The notes beneath the pieces were generated by a model. The model was not told the origin of the DNA and did no database searches. It saw only the letters and a program-made list of their open reading frames with translations. Shown one piece after another: positions 13,028 through 23,827 of a DNA stretch of 64,000 bases (its first letter is position 1; every line of letters begins with the position of its first letter). The stretch spans positions 372,001 to 436,000 of the forward strand of contig WION01000003.1 in assembly GCA_015039365.1 (NCBI GenBank). Reading direction: 5' to 3'. The translations under genes were made by a program, and so were the position numbers. The stretch is from Amanita rubescens (taxonomy: Eukaryota > Basidiomycota > Agaricomycetes > Agaricales > Amanitaceae).

Positions 13028-14291
13028 ATGAAATCCAATACATCCAACCAAGTAAGCTGTGCAACCAGCGTCATTTTTGGGGCAAACTGACAAGTTGCTC
13101 CAGGTCGTCAGTGCAGACAAACTGAACACAGGCTTCGTGACTGAAGGCTCTGTAACCTTCTTTCCTGCACCCCACCCAGCAATACCTTTTGGTCCCTCTG
13201 CTGGCCTAAAAAGTGTGCCAAACGAGGACCCTGCGCTGACAATCTTTCGTCGTGTATACCCGAAATTCGAGCGCAAGAAACAACCAACGGAGCTTCTCCA
13301 AACATCGGTGCCTCGAAACACCAGTTTCTTAGACGATGTTATTACCCAAAAGAATGGCTTCGTTAATACCGTAATCGATGCGTACAATAAGCATCGTGCA
13401 CTTATCATCAGGCCAGATGACGTTTGGCTGGCTATCCTTGTCCAGTTCAACTTCTTTGTGAATGGCAATGCAGAGCTCCTGCGGAAGAATTTCGTTAGCC
13501 ATGAAGGGAAAGAGAAGTTAACCGTTAAGGCCGTTGGAACCCGCCATTCGGTGGACTTTGCCGCCTTATCCGCACAAATGACAATGTTAATGGAAACGAA
13601 GATTGTCGATCCCGACCTTCGTGAATGGATCATGCCTACCTTTTCCACCACTAGTGCGACAGATAGAACAATCTATGCCATGGTTATGATGGCCTCCATG
13701 AAGGCCTATTTTTCGTATAAGTTTTCCCTTGACTGTGGCATTCCTCGAGTCACGTTAGAAGGAACGAAGAAAGACTGGGAAGACATAGCGAGTAGGCTGG
13801 AGAAACTGGAGAACTACGGCGAAGATGCCAAGTCGTGGTATCGTGTTCTTCAGCCAGTTATTTCCAGGTTCATCAGTGCGTACGACGACCCAAACAGTCC
13901 AGAGCTTCGAAACTTCTGGAACAAAGTTGCCCATTACGAGGGCGGAGGAAGTGGCCCTACTTACCTCTCCGGATGGATTACAGCCTTTTGCTTCTTTAGC
14001 GAAAAAGGGTCACGAGTCGCGCAGCTCATGGGCGGGCAACTTGTGTTGGACGGCGTGTCTTATCCAAAGATCGACAGCCAGGACGTTCCTGTTGGATTCG
14101 CCGAAGTGGATGTTGAACTGGACGACAATGGGGAAAAATTTGAGACTACCATTATTGCCGGTTCCATTGGGTCACAGATCTGCATGAGCACAAGTTCCGT
14201 TCGGGATGCAATCAGGCCACTACCTGCCTGGTGGTATATGATTATGGAGGAGGTTACGCCCGACAAAATGTTCCTTGACTATGGATTTTGA
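13028..14291 (+). CDS. DUF4419 domain protein, copy 2 (intact)
   Basis: Uncharacterised protein of the fungal DUF4419 family, predicted soluble; no enzymatic role is established. The start at 13028-13030 gives an eight-residue exon (MKSNTSNQ), an intron 13052-13103 and a single long exon to TGA at 14289-14291 (about 403 residues in all). Family landmarks: FLDDVITQKNGFVNTVIDAY, HRALIIRPDDVWLAILVQFN, FNFFVNGNAELLRKNFVSHE, DREWIMPTFSTTSATDR-like block (IMPTFSTTSATDRTIYAMVM), then GPTYLSGWITAFCFF and SSVRDAIRPLPAWWYMI. The WITAFCFF and PAWWYM blocks near the C-terminus are typical of the family. Sits 110 bp upstream of the oxidase gene on the same strand. Confidence 0.85.
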
Positions 14292-14400
14292 AGAGAAGCT
14301 GTACATGTATTTTACTTGAGTGTACGATAGTTGGAATTTCAAGTTTCGCGTGCTGTCACTGTCAACTGACTTCGCCACACTGCCACCGTGGTCCGTCACC

Positions 14401-16807
14401 ATGCGATGGCCATCACTCTCGTTCATATTCACGCTCTTTTGCATCGTAAATGTTCTGCCTCGGATCGACTGTTTCCCGAAGGTCCCAATTTCAGCGTGGA
14501 ATGGGCATGCTGACACAGGAACCCTCTCACCTGCGTCTTTCAAACCTTTCTATGTTCCGCCAGGCGCAAAAGATTACCCTTCGTCTTCCCCCCTTATCTT
14601 TTACAAAGGCAATTGGTCATACAGCTACTCTCATGAATATGCGTACAGCCCGCTGCACTTCACGACTGAGCGTGGTGCTTCAGCTATCTTCAGCTTCTTT
14701 GGTACTGGAATTGAATGGTTCGGATCCTCCGGGACGCGTTATGGCTCTGCGCTCATTTCTATTGATGGAAAGCCGGTTCAAGAGGTTAACGTATCGGGTG
14801 AAAATGTTAGACCTCTCAGGCAACAACGGCTATTCTGGAATTACAACCTTTCGTATGGAAGGCACACAATCACAATAACTAACCTGGGATCTGGGCCTGT
14901 TGGGACTGTGGATGTTGATGCCTTCGTGGTAACTCGCGGTCAGAATCCGACTATGCTTCAATCAAGCGTCGTTACAGGTACCTCGCCTGCCAAGCATATA
15001 AACTCGACTCGAATAATGCTCTCAGCAACGCAGCTGTACCCAACTTCGCAATGGAAATTGCTGCAAAAAGGCTCGACCGGCGTAAGCGCGATGCAACTGA
15101 CTGTGATATCAACTATGCACGTCATGATCATTGACAAAGTAGAACACAACCCTCTGACTATAAACGGACATCCTGCTTGGGCAGCGCTCTACAACCTTGA
15201 TACAGATGAAGTCACTCCATTGAACATGCAATCCAACTCTTTCTGCGCCGGTGGCACCTTCCTTCGCAACGGAACCTTGCTAAGCGTCGGTGGAAACCCA
15301 GTCGTAGAAGATCTCACGTCTGCTGCCGATTTTGGAGACCTGAATGGTTTACAATCCATCCGGATATTCGAGCCATGTAATACCGGTGATGTCGAAAATT
15401 GCTCAATAGTCGAATACCACGACAGGATCAGAATGGCAAGCTCTCGCTGGTATACGACTGCAATACGTTTGAGCGACGGCAGTGCTATGATTATCGGTGG
15501 CTCCACTAGAGGCGGCTGGATCAACAACGCTACTACTAACAATCCAACCATTGAATTTTACCCGCCCAAGAATATTCACGGTTCTCAAGGGTTACCAATT
15601 CACATGGCATTCTTAGTCGACACGTTGAACGCTAACCTTTTCCCTGTTGCTTTCGTGCTTTCCGACGGCAAGGTGTTCATCGCCGCGAACCGTGACTGTA
15701 TGATTTATGATTGGATCACGAATACCGAGAGACGGCTCCCTCGATTTCCTGACGGTCTGCGCGTCACGTACCCTATGTCGGGGACTGGATTACTGCTGCC
15801 TTTACATCCAGAGAACAACTATGAACCTGAAATGTTGATATGTGGTGGCTCAACTATTGATGACCAAAAAGAAAGCTATAGAATATCGTCCCAAGATAAG
15901 GCCTCCGCGCTGTGCGTGCGCATGGTGCTAACTGAAGAAGGTATTTCAAAGGGATGGCAAGCAGAACAAATGCCAGAAGCTCGTACAATGTTGGACGCTG
16001 TTTTGTTGCCTGATGGTACCGTCCTTATCGTCAATGGTGCAGGTTCTGGGATTGCTGGCTACGGAAACGTTCCGGATCGAGTCGGACAGTCAAATGCGGA
16101 TAATCCTGTGCTCTCTGCTCTTTATTATAACCCTCGTGCCCCCTCTGGCCAAAGGTTTTCCCAGGATGGAATGCCGCGAAGCGATACTCCAAGGATGTAT
16201 CACAGCGTAGCAACATTGGTCCCTGATGGACGAATATTTATCGCTGGAAGCAATCCGAACCTCGACCGCAGTGAACTCAAGTACGGCACGGAATATAGAG
16301 TTGAATGGATACGTCCTCCATACTTGGAAAAGCTGAGGCCAACGATTGAAACTTGTCCAGTGCAGATTGGATTTGGAGAAATGTTTCATGTGACCTTTAA
16401 TTATCCCGCCACTATTGATAACAATAACTTACAGGGTAGGTTGGTTACTTCTTAACTTTCAAACGGTGATCACAGACCACTTGACAGTCGCCCTGATGGA
16501 TCATGGTTTCGTGACACATGGCGTACATGCCAATACACGCATGGTATATCTTGAGTACACTCTCCAAGGCAATACTTTGATCATTACGGGACCGGCAAAT
16601 GGCGACATATACCAGCCTGGGCCTGGATATCTATATATAGTCGTGAACGATGTACCCAGTGAGGGTTATAAGGTGATGGTTGGTGACGGGAAAGCCCCCG
16701 CGGTAGACTTGGAAGCAGCGGAAAAGTGCGTCTATCCTGTTGACTTTGCGTCCTTTGAAAGTACTGACATTCTTTCAAGTGTACTAAGGAGTACAACCGT
16801 TCGCTGA
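14401..16807 (+). CDS. Secreted copper radical oxidase (glyoxal oxidase-like, AA5_1) with N-terminal jelly-roll-like domain
   Basis: Extracellular enzyme of the glyoxal oxidase type, which oxidises aldehydes or alcohols with O2 and yields H2O2. The start at 14401 gives a signal peptide (SLSFIFTLFCIVNVL), then an extra domain of about 180 residues (FGTGIEWFGSSGTRYGSAL, SYGRHTITITNLGSGPVGTV) resembling fungal carbohydrate-binding-like jelly rolls. The catalytic part keeps the expected copper/radical residues: Cys282 (SFCAGGTFL), Tyr351 (RWYTTA), Tyr600-His601 (RMYHSVATL) and His689 (FVTHGVHANTR, after the single intron 16436-16487). A DUF1929-type C-terminal domain ends at 16807; no membrane anchor. 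The functional call rests on these residues; the substrate is not known. Confidence 0.9.
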
Positions 16808-17030
16808 TGAGATTTACACTGAACCGAATGGAGAGGTGGGAGCGTGGTGATTGAACGTGCAGGTCGCCTTCAACATACTAATTTGGTCGTTCTGTTCTTG
16901 CTACTCGTTGTGTTTTTTACTATATCAACTGCTTTACGTGTGTGACAAGATAACCGTGACATTTCTAAAAAGTGCGACACGAATCTTGCGCAGAAGAAAA
17001 GTAACTCAGAAACTCCAACATTTCGAAGCC

Positions 17031-18138
17031 ATGGGTGTTACGCAAGTTATCTCTGCAGCAGGATCATCGTCGACCGAATCGGTCCTTCGAAAACACAGAA
17101 ACCGAAGAAAGCTGAACAAGAAAAAAGGATCGCAAGCAGTCTCTGTGACTGGGCTATCCAGCGTTGCTACTGAAGATAGAATGGACTTGGTTGAAGCGAA
17201 CGAGATGCAGCCAATAGGCATTGTACAAAGTTCGAGCGGTGGGGAAGGGGAGGATGACGATGCATTAATGATCAATGGTGATGATGTCCCAACTGGGGGC
17301 AGCGGCGCGCCTGTTTTTGCACCACTTGGTGCTGATGCGGCCAAGTCGTCGACGATCAAAGGTGAGGTGCGGAAGGTTCCTATCCCTCCACATCGAATGT
17401 CGCCTTTAAAAAGAGATTGGATAAATCTATTTGGACCTTTGACGGAGATCCTTGGTCTGCAAGTGCGGATGAATGTGCAAAAACGATGCGTAGAGATGAG
17501 GGTGAGTGTGTGCGAATACCGGGTTGGAACGTTGTGGTTTTACTCATGAGACTCGTCGGTCTAGACGTCGAAGCACACTAAAGATATTGGTGCGCTCCAG
17601 AGAGGCGCTGATTTCGTCAAGGCGTTTGCACTGGGATTTGATGTAAATGTATGTGCGTGCGCTAGTGTCTTATTAACCACCAATTCTCATGCGTGGATTT
17701 GCGAAGGATGCGATTGCCCTACTCCGGCTAGACGATCTGTATCTTGATACCTTCGAGATCAAAGATGTAAAAACACTCCACGGAGATCATCTTTCCCGCG
17801 CAATAGGTGAAATACTATATTGATTTCTGGTGATGGTCAGTCCTGCTTACTCTATGCGCAGGTCGGATAGCGGGACATGACGGAAAAACAAAATTCACTA
17901 TTGAAAATGCAAGTAGGACGCGGATTGTCCTTGCAGATACGTACGTTGTTTTCTCTCTTTCTTTCCGACAACACTTTGCTGATATCAGAAACAAAGAAAA
18001 ATACACATCATGGGTTCCTTCCAGAATATCAAAATTGCCCGCGATGCTGTTGTATCGTTGATATTGGGATCGCCACCTGGGAAAGTGTATGCTAGTCTTC
18101 GCACCGTGGCGAGTCGGATGAAGCAGCGCGCTCTGTAG
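17031..18138 (+). CDS. PNO1: Pno1 / Dim2 KH-domain ribosome assembly factor
   Basis: Binds the 3' end of 18S pre-rRNA and is required for late 40S maturation. The start at 17031 gives a low-complexity N-terminus, then the conserved body: [88 protein letters not shown] (KH region), [20 protein letters not shown] and [20 protein letters not shown]. Five exons join without frame breaks. The last acceptor is the AG of AAACAAAG rather than the preceding CAG, which restores ADTKIHIMG. An upstream in-frame extension before 17031 has no good start and is not included. Confidence 0.92.
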
Positions 18139-18469
18139 CATGATCTAGAGGATGTATGAATCTCACTTGGCTGTACTCGCATTGTCTTAGAATACCCAGC
18201 AAATAAATTGTAATAATGATAGTGCGACTTTTAGTACATGCAGAGTTGAGATGAATGAGTGTGATCCGTAAGTGTAATATCGAATGAAAGATTTGGGGAG
18301 AGGTAGTTGAATAGCAAATTTAAAGTCTATGCGGAGAAGGCAAATCAACGAAAAAATTGTTGCAGGCGCCTCGATATCACATCCCGGGCTTCTCTTAGTT
18401 GCCAAAATTTGGGTCGTTCAAAGGAGTATGGCGTTAGTAGGAAACGACCCCGGCGTAGTATTTCCATCA
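18139..18469. other. Convergent 3' intergenic region between PNO1 and the DUF6593-like gene
   Basis: About 330 bp between two stop codons, AT-rich, presumably holding both 3' UTRs. No coding or RNA feature was identified. Confidence 0.5.
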
Positions 18470-19301
18470 TTATGAAAGATACTGCAAGGATGCGTTAGAT
18501 ATAGATACGTGAATATGAAAAGGCCAGGTCGTACTAATTATTTCAACGTCTTGCGCAAGTGGATGAGGAGCGAATTCAAGATAGTTCGAACCGACTCCTG
18601 GGAGTCCCGAGTATATAAATGATTTACTCGAGCTGATCGAAGCCGCAGTCATTGACGAACTCGTTGACGTCAATGACTGACAAGAGGCAGGTGATGAAGG
18701 CATCGGGGGCCTGGCTTTACGGGGGGAAAGGGACTGAGGTATTGGAACTGCATTTTGGTGAAAAGTGCCTTTGATTGTGTCAGACTCGTAGTCGATCAAC
18801 TGAGAACGAAGTTAACAAGACTCAAATGGACGCGATATGTTGTACCTACCGTTAAACTCGTGGATGTGGCAGTCCATATGTATTCTGGATCAAACCGTGT
18901 GGGGACTGCAAGTATCTTTGGCCTGGAACTGGTTAATGGTGCAACTGGTAGTAGAGAAGACAGGCTTACATGAAGCGCACTGTGGAAGAACCGAAAAAGT
19001 TTGTTAAACCGCCAACGTGTTCTTGGCCGATGGTGATATCCGGGTGCCGACCATTCCACACTAGCGAAGCTACAACATTGCCCGCGGGATCCGTAATGGT
19101 TGTGCGGCGGCGCTTGCGAGGGGAGGTGGAAATGTCATCGGAAGACCATGAGCTTGAAAAAGACAGCGACTTCTTCGGTTGCGAGTCGCCCCAGATTTCC
19201 ACGTGCTCCTCAACTGTAGAGATTGCGTATGCGCGATCGCCCGATGCAACATCGATGAGAGTGGTGTTAAGCAGGTCGGCAGCAGTGAATCTGAGCAACA
19301 T
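18470..19301 (-). CDS. DUF6593-like small basidiomycete protein
   Basis: Three exons. Exon 1 (start 19299-19301) encodes YAISTVEEHVEIWGD, a basic patch PRKRRRTTITDPAGNVVASL and WNGRHPDITIGQEHVGGL. Exon 2 carries PKILAVPTRFDPEYIWTA and exon 3 LIDYESDTIKGTFHQN. The order (a basic and IxDPxG strand, a W-x-G-R strand, then a TxFDPEYIWT strand followed by L-x-D) resembles the DUF6593 family found widely in mushrooms. The tail after 18700 is serine-rich and of low complexity. Function unknown. Introns at about 18931-18972 and 18800-18850 keep phase. The family call is by eye and moderately sure; the gene model is better supported. Confidence 0.6.
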
Positions 19302-19762
19302 CTTGGCAAAGACGTGGGCGTGGAATTGCTCTGGCGTTCATGAGCGGGATATTATATAGCTAGCACTCGTTTGCGGGAAAGTGTTTATGATTTCCGGATT
19401 GGGCAAGCCCTTTGTGGTCGACAGTTAACAATTTCACAAGGACCCCTTTCGCACAAGGAGTAGCCTTAAGTGGAATGGGGGCGGTGATGGTGGAAATGAG
19501 CGGTGTCATCCGTGAAGATGGCGGTGAATTCGTCGTTGTTCTCGCTGTCGCCCACGTTCGTCGGGACTCGCGCAAGCGGGTCGGTTTGTCGTTGTTTGTA
19601 CTTATCCTGTTGGTGAGACAAATAATGCCAACCAAATAGAGTGTAACACCCGAGGCAACATTGCCAGCGCCTTCAACAGCCTCAAGACGGTCAACTCAAG
19701 AACGCGTTTCATTGCAGCACTCGAGGATCTGCACTGTGTTGGACGGCGACTCTAAATCGGTT
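19302..19762. promoter_or_regulatory. Divergent 5' region of DUF6593-like gene and SAP-kinase gene
   Basis: About 460 bp between two divergent start codons. Short open frames exist on both strands (for example 19412-19639 plus) but none resembles a known protein or has a convincing splice partner. Treated as promoter and 5' UTR sequence. Confidence 0.4.
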
Positions 19763-22700
19763 ATGGCTCATGCCGCACGACGTCCAACTTCTCATAGTAC
19801 TCCGTCCCCCAAAGCCCGTAGGCTACGCCGTCAAGTATCAGTTCAAATAACACGAAGCCGCTCACATAACAAGAATATCGTCTCACAAACTACCCCAGTA
19901 TCTTCTGACGTCGATCAAGCGCGTCCAGTTCTCGTTCCTCTTCACCCCAACCTGCGCCGCTTACCCTCTAGAATCTTGCTTGCTCAGAAGGCGTCCAAAC
20001 CGGATTCTCCACCTACTGTCATGCGCCAGCGTAGCTATGGGTCTTTGCGAGCTGGAGCCAAAAGGAAACGCGTTTACAATGCTAATGAAAATGTTGCCAA
20101 TGAGCGTCTCACGCGGAATGGACGAGCCAAACGCCTTAGGTCTTGTTCGGCCAGTGACGAAGATAGCACCGTTGATCGCAACGAAATGGATATTGACGCG
20201 TCTGCATTCTCAGGTTCCGCTTCTGATGAGTCGGAGCGTGAAGAGGCCAGTATCCAAGGGGATGAGGAGGTATCTGAGGAGAATTCAAGTGGGTAGTCTG
20301 TCAACATTTGTATTATATGTTATGTACTCACATTTGCAAAGCGGATGAGCATCTTATCAATTTTGCCGACCAAAAGCAGCTTAATCGCCTGCGAAAAATT
20401 GACTTGATTCGCCTGTATAATTTGGCGGGGCTTACTGATGATCCGGAAACATTTACCAAGCTCGACATCGTTAGTGCTATTATCGACGCTCGGGATGATG
20501 ATGTTTCTGTTCCACCATCGTCCATCGCTGGGAAATCATCGGATTATTCGAGTGATGATGGGAATGCCGCAGGCGATGAAGCGACTGATGCCGGTGGCTT
20601 GGATGCTCTAGACGCTCCTGCTCTTAATTTGCGTCGACGAGCCACCATGCATGATGTGAGCAGGTCCGGCAATATAACGCGCAAAGGTCGCAGTTATTCC
20701 ATGGGAACCCTTCACGCGCAGTCAGAAGGTCAATCAAAGTCCCGGCATACAAAAGTCAATAGTAGCGAAAGCACTGGATCACGGTCAGTGGCATTCCTGT
20801 GCTATGCTGTTATCAGTGATAGATTATTGTTTTAGATCAAAGGCCTCGAACACCTCTTCGCCCACAACTTCAATAGGGAGTGTTGTTTGGTCTATCCGTT
20901 CTCCCCCTGCTACCAGGCTGCGGTCTCGTCAAGCGTCGGATAACGTGGGAGCCAACACCCAAATATCTGGTCGGGCATTAGCCGACCGGTCATTGAAAGG
21001 AAAGGCCAAGGCCAAAGTCGAATTCAAATCAGGCGCCGAGGCTCACCAAAAAAAGTCGGTCAGACACTCTAAAGATGATGATCAGCGTACGACAGAAAGT
21101 GATTTGACGGAATTAGAAGTGCTCGAGGAATCTCTCAGACTAGGAAGCAGTAAACAAGCCAGTGCCGCGCAACCCAGTCCACGACGGCTTCGAAGCAAAG
21201 ATAGGCAGCAAACTTCCGGCGAGATTTCTCACCCGCAGCGAAGGCCAACTACTACGCGACGTGATCATGATGCCAAGAACGATTTCAAGTCAAATAAAGC
21301 AAATGGATTGAAGAAAACCAGAGTCCTGCCGACGAGAAAAGCAAAATACCGGGGCGAAGATACAAAGGAAGAAGATGAAGAGGATGAGTTGTCAGAGGAC
21401 ATCGATGCGGAGGAATCAGGTTCGCAAGACCTCGATGCGGAGGAATCAAGTTCACAAGACGGGGAAGCAGAAGACCAGATGGAAGAGGGCGAGGAGGACG
21501 AAGATGCTATTAGCAAAGGATCATCGTCGGAGGAAGAAATTGATGAACTTGCGTCTGCAACATCGTCTCCTATCACCCGCAGAACACCTTTGAGGAAGAG
21601 GCTGAGACCAAGGCGCAAGATGAGTAGTGCAGGTCCAAGTGATGGGGACGATGAAGGCGACGGAGGAGAGGTACAATCCGTGGTTGATGATGAGATGCCG
21701 GATGTCCAAGACGATGAAGAGGATGCAGCAGATATGGATGACGCAGAAACGGAGACAGCAACGGAGAGGGCGGATGAGGAAACGATTGAACCAAGGAAGC
21801 TTCGAAGTGGCAAAATTGTGGGCGAAGAGGATGTTGAAATGGATAACGAGGAAGATATTGGTGAAGAAGACGAGGATGACGAAGAGGAAGAGGACGAGGA
21901 AGATGAGGATATTATTGAAGCTGAGGAGGGCGAAGGTGAAGGTGAAGGTGGTGATGAAGATGCGGAAGGCGAGTTAGATGAGGAAGTTATGGACGAGGAA
22001 GGTCAGTTTATGTATTTTAACACGCACGTTCCGTCCCTGACATTCGAATGGTCAGTTGATCTTACTATTGCTACTGCGAAAACGCTGGTCCGGCTGAGGC
22101 GTGATGACCTTGTCCGCCTTTGTGAAACGCGAGATTTGGAGCCTATAGGCACTAAACCTCAGTTGGCGCAGGCCCTACTTCAATGGCGCGATCGACAAGC
22201 GAGTGAATGCTCTTCCCCCTCATCGACAGGGACTGTCCGCCCGCCATCTACAGCTAGACGGCGCCGATATCACACTCGTAACCATTCCAGTGAAGCCCAT
22301 ACTCCCATCCTTTCTCGTTCTCATCGCCTGCATCTTGACGAGCCTCGGACTCCCGTTCCAGAAAAAGAGCGTTCACAAGAAAAGGACAAGGATAAAGATG
22401 AACAGGACTTGGAGCTTGACCTTGAAAGCCTTGGCCTGGAAGATAGGGAGATACCCCCCGACAAGCTACAAAAGCTGGAAAAGATCGGTAGTGGTGGGTT
22501 CAAGGATGTCTATATTGGCAAGTTCAAGGGTCGGAAGATTGCCATAGCCGAGTTTCGAGGGCAATTGAGTCCTAGTGAGTTGCTCTGCCAAGCATTATCA
22601 TCGGACAAGATTTACATGCGTTCACAGTGGATATTAAGGAACTCAAGCTGCTAGGCGGATTTGACCACCCCAATATCGTTCGCTTTGTGGGTCTTCGGTT

Positions 22701-23538
22701 CATCCATTATGTCTTACGTCTATTCACTTGTTAAATAGCTTGGCGTCAGCATACCCGAAAACACGCGCGAAACCCCCGTCATGATTGTCAGTGAACTCTG
22801 TTCTAACGGCGATCTTTTCGATTACATCAGGAACGTCAACGCACCATCGTTACACAAGATGGTGAGTTCTAGCAACTCCAAGTCTTCATTACCACGATGT
22901 TGATTGATTGTGCTTAGCTCGTTATGATGCTGGACGTTGCACGTGGCATAGAATATCTTCATCTACGCAAACCTTCCGTCATACATAGAGACTGCAAATC
23001 TTCCAACATTCTCATCACCGCAAAAGGAACAGCCAAGATAGCTGACTTCGGCCTTGCCAAGGTGAAGCAATCTACTCGCTCTATGGTTCGCAGTCTTGTG
23101 GGAACAGTCAATTGGCAAGCACCTGAACTATGGCATGCGCATCCGAAATACAATCACAAGGTGGATGTCTTTTCGTGTGCAATGGTCTATTGGGAGATGC
23201 TTCAGTGGCACCTGCTCAAGGGCAATAGGAAGTTCCCATGGGAGGTTCGTATATTTCCATTGTGTCTCGTCACCCATTCCTAATGTGACGTCTAGGGCAT
23301 GAATGAGCACGCTATCTATGAAATAGTCGGTACGAAACGACAGAGGTAAGTTGAATGTTCTATTCTCGAGGCTGTGGATTGACTATTCCCTCCAAGACCA
23401 TCCGTAGCTGGGCTTCGGAAGCAATGGTGCTCCGAAATTGTAGACCTGATAGAAAACATGTGGATGCACGACCCTCTCGACCGGCCGACTATGTCTGAGG
23501 TCGTTCAGACGCTTGAAGATATAGTGGCCAAATATTGA
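19763..23538 (+). CDS. Large SAP-domain protein kinase with altered catalytic lysine
   Basis: Long protein of more than 1,100 residues, probably nuclear. The N-terminal half is disordered and basic to very acidic (glutamate/aspartate runs around 21360-22000). It holds two SAP-like helix pairs: one near residues 180-230 (QLNRLRKIDLIRLYNLAGL) and one near residues 735-775 (LVRLRRDDLVRLCETRDLEP), suggesting DNA or chromatin binding. The C-terminal kinase domain has the glycine loop GSGGFKDVY, HRDCKSSN, DFGLAK and the APE-like GTVNWQAPELW. The beta3 motif reads IAIAEF where VAIK is usual, so the ATP-anchoring lysine is missing at the normal place. Eight or so exons splice without frame breaks: the first ends at 20288, the second is 20342-20783, and the acidic exon is 20836-22574. 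Closest in style to tyrosine-kinase-like fungal kinases. Confidence 0.85.
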
Positions 23539-23827
23539 TCCGCATATTACCTCAAATACCACCTCGTTCATTCCAGCGTCGTCGTCACAACGTCCGCCAG
23601 GCGCGAAGACTGATACTTGGAATTCTCTTTTGATTTTCTTGGTGTGTTCAATGGATCCTATGTTCTTACTACTCTTGCTAGTAATAATGCCCTGTAGTTA
23701 TCGCAAATTGTATAATAGCGCAATCCAATACAATATCCCGTTACAATCGTCTGTATAGCGAATTAAACACACACACTATTATCCCCTGTATAGATATCAT
23801 ACAAAAATGCAAATAAATACCATTGTA

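Larger units (their letters stand above)
11416..14492 (+). repeat. Tandem duplication of about 1.53 kb (DUF4419 gene plus 5' end of oxidase gene)
   Basis: Unit 1 is about 11416-12940 and unit 2 about 12943-14492. Both contain an upstream tract (GTGACATA, then CTGCGTGACGAA), a DUF4419 gene with the same intron position, and a downstream tract reading CATCACTC, TTCATATTCACGC and GCATCGTAAATGTTCTGCC. In unit 2 that tract is the signal-peptide region of the downstream copper radical oxidase gene. Over the DUF4419 exons the copies are nearly identical by eye, while the flanks differ more. Unit boundaries are approximate. Confidence 0.85.

Noticed and set aside
13010..13651. 213-codon open frame antisense to DUF4419 copy 2
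   Set aside because: A shadow of the real gene; the same antisense frame is broken in copy 1.
21265..21813. Serine-rich 182-codon open frame on the minus strand
   Set aside because: It is the reverse complement of the acidic (GAA/GAT-rich) tract of the SAP kinase; such tracts always give serine-rich antisense frames.
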